In this document: one piece after another, positions 56,200 to 64,000 of the stretch
How positions within the stretch are numbered: the stretch's first letter is position 1
Layout of the letters: every line of letters starts with the position of its first letter
Assembly: GCF_945859685.1 (NCBI RefSeq)
Contig: NC_079147.1
Location: 60,356,946-60,420,945 of the forward strand
From: Eupeodes corollae
Lineage: Eukaryota; Arthropoda; Insecta; Diptera; Syrphidae
DNA length: 64,000 bases
Direction: 5' to 3'
Notes under the pieces: generated by a model
What the model saw: the letters and a program-made list of their open reading frames with translations, nothing else
Told to the model about the DNA's origin: nothing
Databases searched by the model: none
Made by a program: the position numbers and the translations under genes

Positions 56200-56845
56200 A
56201 TTCCAATAAGAGGTTTTATTATGACATTATAATAAAATTATTTCTATTTTTCTTTGTATTTAATGTTCGCGCACTAAAGGGGTTATGAATACCCTTATAA
56301 TTATTAGACGCTGTGCGAGCAATTAGGAAAGGAGGATAGGATTGAAAAATAGAAACCGTTGCATATTGGTTTTGAATATCTGCACATTGTAATGAGTGGG
56401 ATATATTCTGCCTGGTAAAGCATTCCACATTCGTGAAGTGCGGCTAAAAAAAGAATCACTGTACTTAACAGTACGTAGAGAATTGGATTCAGGGGTGAAC
56501 GTGCATTTCTAGCACTATGGGTGTTCAGGAGAAGCAAATGTTTTGGTAGGAGAAGGATCTCATATCATTTTTAAAGCTGTCTTTACAATTCTATCCAGAA
56601 GACTCAAATAAGTTATTGGGGCACCAGTACAAATATGAGAAATATACAAGAGTTTTAGACGAATAAAAAGCTCTGTAAATTATAGCCTTGCATAACCTGA
56701 AAAAACCTAAACATTTACCAAACATTTTGGCAATGTTATATACCTATACCACAAGTGGTTCGTGATGCACATATCTAGAACTGAATGCTGTTCAATCTCC
56801 TCGATGCAAGTACCACCCATGAATAGTGGCATTTGGGAGGGTTAC
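56200..56845 (-). mobile_element. Jockey-like LINE B, C-terminal part
   Basis: Minus reading gives MGGTCIEEIEQ (compare MSGTCINETEN at 6543), IRLKLLYISHICTGAPITYL, SLLDRIVKTALKM and YSDSFFSRTSRMWNALPGRI. It is the downstream half of the copy whose upstream half is 57605-58505. Confidence 0.78.
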
Positions 56846-56869
56846 GCTTTTGAGACAGTATACAGTATT

Positions 56870-57600
56870 AAGATAAAACTCGACTAGAAGTAGACATAAC
56901 TCTTGTCTCCGATACTATACACCATATGATCTATGGCTGGAAAGTATCCAAAGAATACCCGTTCTCTGATCATAGATATAGCTACTTCAATACCAATGTA
57001 GATGAAAGCTTTTGTCCATTGAATTTTAGAAATTATCGGAAAACTGACTGGACTTCATACAGGAACTTATTACAAAGTTTACTAAAACCTGGATTATCTA
57101 GTCCTTCGTCTAACGCTTACGAACTTGACAACAAAGTCAATGATCTCACCTCACCTATGAACAGATCGCTTGAAATTGCTTGTCCATTATACTCATAAGA
57201 TGAAAGAGGAAACGACAATGGTGGGCCTCAGAGCTTGACTCGCTCAGAAAAGAATGCAAAAAACTCTTCAACCGAACCAAAGCTGCAAGACTAGTCTCTC
57301 ACTGGGAGTCTTACAAAGAATCCCTTAGAATTTACAAGAAGGCACTAAGAAAATCTAAACGATCTTCCTGGCAATCCTTTTGTGGCACGATAGAAGACAC
57401 TGCTGAAGCCTCTAGGTTACGGGAAATTCTTTCAATCAATCCAGCGATGCCAAGCTGCTTGATAAATGCTGACGGCTCCTGGACAAATTTAAGTAATTAA
57501 TCGCTGAACTTACTACTGGACACTCACTTTCCTGGTAGTTCTCTTACCGAAACTTGCAACATTCATAAGTTCCAAAACAACATATCCACGAGGTTTGATC
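56870..57600 (+). mobile_element. R1/Jockey-type endonuclease-linker fragment
   Basis: Plus-strand, opposite to its neighbours. It has DITLVSDTIHHMIYGWKVSK and the catalytic-type FSDHRYSYFN of the endonuclease, then RNYRKTDWTSYRNLLQSLLK. After a frameshift it reads PRWWASELDSLRKECKKLFN and KKALRKSKRSSWQSFCGTIE, then INADGSWTNLSN and LLLDTHFPGSS. RT is absent. It separates two halves of a LINE B copy. Confidence 0.75.
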
Positions 57601-57604
57601 ACAA

Positions 57605-58505
57605 GGGACAAGCAACATTTGTCACTCAGTTTGATGAGATAAACCATGTGATCACCAGTGGACCTATTACTACGAAAGCCATGTTGCCGTTCATTAAGAA
57701 GCTCTCGTTCTTCAAGATATTTCTTAAGCTGAAAATTAATCAGCGTTTCCATGACCTTGGAAAGAAGGGACTTAAATGCAATTACACGTCTATCTAGATT
57801 GTTTGAGCTTATTCCAGTTTTCCTCAGTAGGGTTGGCTTTGTAATTCCGGAAACATTTTTGATCTTTATAACCTCTTTACAGCTCGAATGAAACCATAAG
57901 TTTTCTTTTAGTTTTATGAATTTTATCCTATTCGGGATACAATTTCTGATGCCACAAAAAATTAAGTTTGTAATCTGCTCTAGAATCCACGTCATTACCG
58001 AGGAAATATAGTGACCAGTACCCGTGGTATGATGGTTAGTGCGTTGGACTGTCATGCCAGAGGTCTTGGGTTCAATCTCTGCCCATGCCATCTAAAGACT
58101 TTTTAACGGGTTCTGCTTCTTGCGAGGAATTGACAAATTCTCCAAGAGTAACTCTTGTCATGAAAAAGTGCTTTCTCAAATTAGCCGTTCGGATTCGGAT
58201 TAAAACTGTAGGTCCCCTCCAGAGTTGTAAGTTTCTAGGCCTCACCGGACTGTTGTGCCACCTAATTTATTTTATTTTATAGTGACCAGTTAAAGTTCCT
58301 AAAGAAGTCATTAAGACCATCCCAGTTGGCTTTCTCATATTGCCAAACGGTTCTCGTAGGGGTTTTAACTTTAACTGGTGTTTTTGGCATGAGAAATTTA
58401 CATTTATGACACAATGGTCTAATGTGCTTAATACACTGACCGTGAGTTTTTTTAGGATCAGAAAAAAGGAAACAAGTTTCAAGTGTTAGCGGAATGGCCT
58501 GCAAC
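57605..58505 (-). mobile_element. Jockey-like LINE B, endonuclease end to RT, with SINE inside
   Basis: Minus reading runs from CIKHIRPLCHKCKFLMPKTP and TVWQYEKANWDGLNDFFRN (compare TVWHYKKPNWDGLNNSSF at 7378) to LLSKVMETLINFQLKKYLEE and LLNERQHGFRSNRSTGDHMV. The SINE 58020-58277 interrupts it with a target duplication. RT ends before motif A at the R1-type fragment. Confidence 0.78.
58020..58277 (+). mobile_element. tRNA-Asp-derived SINE, copy inside LINE B
   Basis: Head acccgtggtatgatggttag, anticodon-like gactgtcatgcc, B box ggttcaatctc (two changes) and tail aatttattttatttta. The 13-bp duplication tatagtgaccagt is at 58007-58019 and 58278-58290. About 45 bp of the 3' body (the tcctgacaacattactcgca region of 39745) are missing. 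Confidence 0.9.
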
Positions 58506-58509
58506 GTCA

Positions 58510-59338
58510 GGAACCCGAGTTAGTCCGAAAATTTCGACATACCTTCCTTCGGGTGCTGTCTGACCAGAATAGCGCAGCCACGAAAAATTGTGTTAATTCA
58601 AATCACCCGTAACTACCATCTCACTGTGCGGAAAATGGGATACAATTCTTTGGATATAGTCGGACAGTGCATCGAATTCATTTAAAGTCGAATAACTATC
58701 CAGAATAGTGGCACTAAGTTATAGCCATGAAGTTTAAACTCCTAAAGATCAGTGTTATATTATAGAAAAAGAAATTAGGTTAGTAGAAAGTAATAAAAAA
58801 TAAGTTTCATTTTATTTTCCGTTCTGTTGAAATTCACATCCTCAATATCTTAAACTTCAGGCAACATGAATCTTTAATCATACACCTGCACAGGGATAAT
58901 ACAAGTGTCAAGAAATTGTTATGTAACTTCACTACATTCAAAAGTGTGTACTAAGTAGAATACACTTACAAATTCAATAAAATGATATAATTGTCTGAAC
59001 TAGACATTTCTTGTATTATGTAAAGAAAACTTGAAAAAAAGTAGTAGCAATGTAATATAAGGAGTTGTGATCCAGGTAAAGTTATACGTTCCAAAAATTA
59101 TCTTTTTTGAATGTTCTAATAATTCTTTTTTTGAATTTAAAAACGATGACTAGAAGTATTTTGATAATTATAAGATAATTTTAAGTTTTTTCAAACTAAA
59201 AACAAACACATAAAAGTGTGAAATCACCCTTATTAAGAAAATCTAAAATCCTCACCACACAACATTATAGAAAAAACCAACAATATTTGTCAAACCAAGT
59301 AAATACATCGCATCGAGTTTTTGTTGGGCTTCCAATTT
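58510..59338. other. AT-rich non-coding stretch
   Basis: 58510-58690 may be further LINE B endonuclease debris (minus strand) but cannot be aligned by eye. Otherwise nothing is supported. Confidence 0.4.
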
Positions 59339-59341
59339 TAA

Positions 59342-59673
59342 CGGCTGAATCACAAACACGCTTCGGTTTCGGCCTCGCCAGACGTTTAGAATTCAATGCA
59401 TGCTATCACAATGGAGCTTCAACCTCACGTTTCGTTTGACAATCGTAAGGAAAAGAACGTAATGTAACGTAATGCGACTCGAAACGGTAGCTTTAGTTCA
59501 ATTATCTGAACATTTGCTTTGTCTGACAGCTTTACAGCTGTACAAAAATGTGAACAAACTAAATATTTGCTCTTTGGTTGGAGAGATGAAATAATAGAAA
59601 TTTCATTTAAAGCAACTTCGAAGCAGGCCCACCGTAACGCAGACGAAGCCGAAGCGTGTTTGTGATTCAGCCA
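59342..59673. mobile_element. TTA/TAA-flanked MITE (PIF/Harbinger-like), copy 3
   Basis: TAA at 59339-59341 and 59674-59676. The ends are cggctgaatcacaaacacgc and gaagcgtgtttgtgattcag followed by cca. The interior matches copy 2 in orientation. The frames 59425-59691 and 59603-59818 are shadows within or across it. Confidence 0.78.
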
Positions 59674-59687
59674 TAATGGACCTAATG

Positions 59688-59760
59688 TCAAAATTACAAA
59701 TACAACAAAGTAAACAAATGGGTGTTGGAGGGTGAAACGTAAGAATGATTCCGTCTTTGT
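59688..59760 (+). repeat. Dispersed repeat X, partial copy 3
   Basis: acaaatacaacaaagtaaac followed by a ggtgttggagggtg stretch matches 30610-30655 and 32132-32180. Confidence 0.5.
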
Positions 59761-59877
59761 TCACAGTTCTCATCTGCGTGTGTCGGTGTTTGCTTGGGGT
59801 GAGTTTTATAAGACACAAATAAATTTTAAAATGATTTTTTTAACCTAAAAAGAAAATATATTATACTTACTTTTTTT

Positions 59878-59930
59878 GGCCCCCAAATCCTGTTGGGCCC
59901 AGGGTCCCCAAAAATCTAAAGACACCCCTG
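59878..59930 (+). mobile_element. Lone hAT right end
   Basis: ttgggcccagggtccccaaa, then aatctaaagacacccctg, matches the end of the hAT at 54480-54526 with several substitutions. No transposase lies next to it. Confidence 0.6.
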
Positions 59931-62900
59931 CAAAAACCAAAAAAAAAACATAAAAGACAGTTAACTAAACAAAAAAAAAGGAGTCAGAGGTGTATATGTG
60001 TATGGTTCTGAAGACGATTTTTGGACAAAAATTTAGACCACTTGCAGGCATTTTAACGACTCAATCAGTAAATATACAACGCTTCGTTGCTGGTGATAGA
60101 TCCGTCGGTTTGGGTTCTTATGTTAACTTAGGAGTTAAGTTCTAATACAAATACTTTGTAATGCCGTTTAAGGAACAATTGCTGATTTGAAAGATTCAGA
60201 TTATATCTACAGCAGCATTATTCTCCAATCGATATTGATCGTTTTAGTCGAATTTCTTTCTTTCACACCAGTAACCTAGCAAAACAGCTAAATTTTTTCT
60301 CAAAAGGCCGGCCTAGAAGATGCTTTAATTTTATAATTTTGACTATAAAATGCTAACCATTTTTGAAGTGAAAGAAAACATTGTTGAAGTGTCTATGGTT
60401 GCATTGTTAGTAAGTTTTTGCGTATCAAATGTTTGAAGATGGCAGCTTTCAAAGTGACAGCTGTCAAAATAAGGGGCTATTTTGAATGAAACTATTTATA
60501 TGGGTTGTCAATCCAATTCCAATTGACTGGTGTATATTTTTTGACAGTAAAAATTGGTATCAAATAAAAATAACTTTGATATGACTTTTGTTGAAAAATA
60601 CATTTAACAAATCAGGAACAGAAAGCCTTCCTGAAAATGTTAATCGAATTAGCCAACAAAAATTTTAGCTGTTATTACGAAAATTCTAGCGGACTAGTGT
60701 ATTTTTGATCCTTTTGAAAAAATGTACCACAAATTTGTAGCAAATTTAACTCTTAACAAAATACTGCCTGTCAAATTGTTCCCTCTAATTTTTAAAAGTT
60801 ACAATATATTTAGTTTAAAAGGTGTTGTTTGATTCTTTAAACATTGCAAAAACTCGAACATTTTTGTAATAACAACTGTACATCTCAAAATTCCCTTCAG
60901 TTTTGTTTTTATAATTTTGTCTGTCCTCGTTCTGCAGCGTCTTAAAATACAAAGTAATCAAATGTTTCTATGTAAGCTCCGAAAACAGTTTTAACAAAAT
61001 TTAGGTCAAATTTTTCTATCTAACCCGGACACTTTATTTTTGGAAGAGGTTACTAATAGAATATTAACAGCTTTTAATACTGCTCCAAAATTCTAGTATA
61101 CTCTTGCAAAAGCTTGTGATGTCCTGTTTTCCAGACTCATTCTTTAGAATTGTGGCCGTTAGCCACTTTTATCTTTAAATACAGAGCCGTCAGATAAATA
61201 AAAATGATAAAAATTTACTCTAGACGTCCAATAAACAACACTACCTTATGTCTGACTATAAGCCAATTGGCTCTCGATCTTTAAGTTGTCAAAGTATTTA
61301 AAAGTACATCGACATTAAAAATGTTTATGTTCATGCACTTATTTCTAAAGCTATATCATCTTAAAAGAAACACTCGTATCAGCATTACTCAAAATAATGC
61401 CTGACAAATAACAAACCGTTAACCTTAGATCAAAATCCTCTTGAAGTCCATCAATTTGTGGTTAAGTGCTAGACATATCCAATTATTACTTTTATTTTGT
61501 ATAAACCTATAATCAATTGCCTTTGATTCCATTCTTCACGATCCACTTCTGGTTCAAAAGATATTATAGCTTGTTGTCTAGCAGCACTTAGCTATGTATT
61601 TGCAAAATCCTACACCTCAACTTGAGTATTGTATTCTCGCTAAAAGAGCCATTGAATTTGTTTATAGAAAACTCTAACCCAAAACCCACTAAGAAAACCT
61701 CAAACCTTAACGTTTGTTGTGCGGCTTGTAGTTATATATTCTCAAAAGAATATCAAAGCTGCCAAAGACGCAGCCGTTTTATAGATGTACGTAGGTTGAT
61801 ATAATTTATTAGCAACTTTAATGAGCCTCTATACATAGATTTCAGTCAGAATAACTATTTAAGAGTGTTCTTATAGTATCGTACGAGTTGTACCGGTCTA
61901 GAAGCCGATTTCATTAAGCCCCTCAAACATTACAATATTGCATTATGTGGCATAATCTTTGCAGGCCATCGATTTTATATTTGTTAAAAATAAAAAAAGT
62001 TAACAAAAATACAAGAATGAATTTCCAAGCTTGCAGAGGAGTCTAAGTCTGAGGCTTTGCTATCCAATCCTCACGAACGAAAATAACCAAACGACAACCA
62101 CGTAAGATCTGCTTCCATTCATTTCATGTTTCTCATCTAGAACTGAACAAATGGATCACTGTGTGGTTAATGGCTTAGTTTTGGCTTGGGTTTTATATAA
62201 ATTGGTAGTACCGTAGTACCCAACAAAATAACAATGACGACAACGAACAACGAACAACGACTACGACACTGACGCCGCCATCGTTGCTCCGAGGTTTCAG
62301 TTTCCATTTCCAGGGGCTTCCGGAAAATTGTTCATTTTGTGGTTGTCACAGTGGATTGCGCAGTTCATGTTATCGTTTTTGATCGAGCTTTGAATTACCA
62401 AAGAGCAATGTCAGTGGGAAAATATTCTCGAATGTCTATAAAAACGCTACGAGTCAACAGACATCAATGATGCTAGGAGTAAGCTCTCTGTTAAGCCATG
62501 ATGGGCGTATTGGACTATCTACTATATTTTATGTTCTTGTTTTATACAAAATTGCACATTGACATTAAAATTACGTCCAACGTAATTTCTTCATTGCCAT
62601 TTATAGATACGTAATACTCCTTCCTTTGGTAATACTGTTTTAGTCCAGTTTATATTATTTTTAAACATATTATAAAGCAAAGTTGTCGTAATCATAATGT
62701 ATTTTTCTGTTTGACTTTGTTTATATACATTTATTCAATTTATAAAAAAAGGGTGTTTTTTCTTTTGTGAGTAGAGGTGATGTTTTTAAATTGGCTGCAT
62801 TGTGTCAGATGACAGTAAATTTTCCATCTGACAGATGGTTTGAGTTCATTGGTTGACATTTTAGAAACGTTAAAGCTGCAATGTTGCAGGAAAACTTCCA

Positions 62901-62981
62901 AAATAATCACGTCACGCCATTTACAGACTACTAACTTTCACCCGCGACTTTGTCCGCATTAGATAGTTTTTTTTTGGATAG
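59931..62981. other. Long non-coding stretch
   Basis: No gene is supported. 61120-61800 in plus orientation gives short pieces faintly like a LINE RT region (SDYKPIGSRSLSC), too degraded to call. 62220-62300 has aacgaacaacgaacaacgac and gacgccgccatcgttgctcc, a mildly GC-rich patch. Confidence 0.4.
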
Positions 62982-62983
62982 TA

Positions 62984-64000
62984 AACGGTGATTTTTTAAG
63001 AGCTTGAGAACTTTAAAAAAAAAAACGCATAAAATTTGCAAAATCTCATCGATTCTTTATTTGAAACGTTAGATTGGTCCATGACATTTACTTTTTGAAG
63101 ATAATTTCATTTAAATGTTGACCGCGGCTGCGTCTTAGGTGGTCCATTCGGAAAGTCCAATTTTGGGTAACTTTTTCAAGCATTTCGGCCGGAATAGCCA
63201 GAATTTCTTCGGAAATGTTGTCTTCCAAAGCTGGAATAGTTGCTGGCTTATTTGTGTAGACTTTAGACTTGACGTAGCCCCACAAAAAATAGTCTAAAGG
63301 CGTCAAATCGCATGATATTGGTGGCCAACTTACCGGTCCATTCCTTGAGATGAATTGTTCTCCGAAGTTTTCCCTCAAAATGGCCATAGAATCGCGAGCT
63401 GTGTGGCATGTAGCGCCATCTTGTTGAAACCACATGTCAACCAAGTTCAGTTCTTCCATTTTTGGCAAAAAAAGTTTGTTAGCATTGAACGATAGCGATC
63501 GCCATTCACCGTAACGTTGCGTCCAACAGGATCTTTGAAAAAATACGGTCCAATGATTCCACCAGCGTACAAACCACACCTGAACGGCTTCTCGTTGCTC
63601 TTCACTCCAAATGCGGCAATTTTGCTTATTTACGTAGCCATTCAACCAGAAATGAGCCTCATCGCTGAACAAAATTTGTCGATAAAAAAGCGGATTTTCT
63701 GCCAACTTTTCTAGGGCCCATTCACTGAAAATTCGACGTTGTGGCAGATCGTTCGGCTTCAGTTCTTGCACGAGCTATATTTTATACGGTTTTACACCAA
63801 GATCTTTGCGTAAAATCTTCCATGTGGTCGAATAACACAAACCCAATTGCTGCGAACGGCGACGAATCGACATTTCACGGTCTTCAGCAACACTCTCAGA
63901 AACAGACGCAATATTCTCTTCTGTACGCACTGTACGCATTCGTGTGGTTGGTTTAATGTCCAATAAAGTAAACTGAGTGCGAAACTTGGTCACAATCGCA
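62984..64000 (-). mobile_element. DD41D (rosa-like) Tc1/mariner transposon, copy 2, cut by window edge
   Basis: TA (62982-62983) precedes the left end aacggtgattttttaagagc. The element runs past position 64000, so its right end and the transposase start are not visible. Nucleotide identity to copy 1 (576-1815) is high throughout. Confidence 0.9.
63088..64000 (-). pseudogene. DD41D transposase, copy 2, partial and damaged
   Basis: Motifs seen are LRKDLGVKPYKI, RQILFSDEAHFWLNGYVNKQ, DMWFQQDGATCHTARDSMAI and LTPLDYFLWGYVKS. The C-terminus (NISEEILAIPAEMLEKVTQN) is complete here but deleted in copy 1. Relative to copy 1, 35 bp are missing near 63580 and one base near 63468. The reading frame is therefore wrong only between these points, destroying the stretch between the first two catalytic Asp. 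A stop near 63777 (copy 1 has Gln in LVQELK) separates the N-terminal frame. Confidence 0.85.

Noticed and set aside
61120..61804. LINE reverse transcriptase remnant
   Set aside because: Only faint word-level resemblance (for example a DYKPI-like stretch); too degraded to support a call by eye.

Overview
The window is AT-rich, repeat-dense nuclear DNA from an insect, most probably a brachyceran fly (Diptera). The evidence is a remnant of fly-type HPF1 with small GT-AG introns, DD41D (rosa-like) and DD34D Tc1/mariner transposases, Jockey-like and RTE/BovB-like LINEs, a tRNA-Asp-derived SINE, several MITE families and a Helentron/DINE-like element. The species cannot be fixed from the sequence alone. 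I see no operon, virus, CRISPR array or bacterial gene, and no intact multi-exon host gene. Nearly all long open frames are broken transposon genes.

Layout. 0.2-3.1 kb: a decayed HPF1 copy (minus strand) carrying a DD41D mariner. 3.4-8.5 kb: a SINE split by a LINE (the LINE has a visible target duplication), followed by two head-to-tail Jockey-like LINE fragments. 10.2-11.7 kb: an RTE-like fragment next to a second, shorter HPF1 copy that preserves the empty site of the mariner insertion. 12-18 kb: one SINE, one small MITE and a GC-richer promoter-like patch near 16.1 kb. 18.2-20.8 kb: an RTE insertion with both ends and a 16-bp target duplication. 21.8-22.3 kb: a 248-bp tandem duplication. 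24.0-27.6 kb: a Helentron-like element interrupted by an RTE copy with a 5' inversion, the pair flanked by about 200-bp direct repeats. 29.6-36.0 kb: a MITE cluster (TTAA-flanked, TTA-flanked and one with an internal hairpin) plus an intact-length Helentron-like copy. 38.2-38.7 kb: a four-unit array of about 135 bp. 38.9-40.7 kb: SINEs within older Tc1/mariner debris. 42.7-45.8 kb: nested MITEs and a DD34D mariner lacking its first catalytic Asp. 46.6 kb: the only plausible host coding exon, a 95-residue secreted-type ORF. 49.5-58.5 kb: nested LINEs, a hAT (ZMYM1/DUF4371-type) remnant and a SINE inside a LINE. 59.3-59.9 kb: a third TTA-flanked MITE and a lone hAT end. From 63.0 kb: a second DD41D mariner, cut by the window edge.

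The elements do not form a pathway. What they give is a layered insertion history, with several empty sites and target duplications visible in the sequence. The main leads are the duplicated HPF1 pseudogenes with the natural empty site, the RTE 5' inversion, the Helentron-like element with its direct-repeat flanks, the MITE families, and the small ORF at 46.6 kb.
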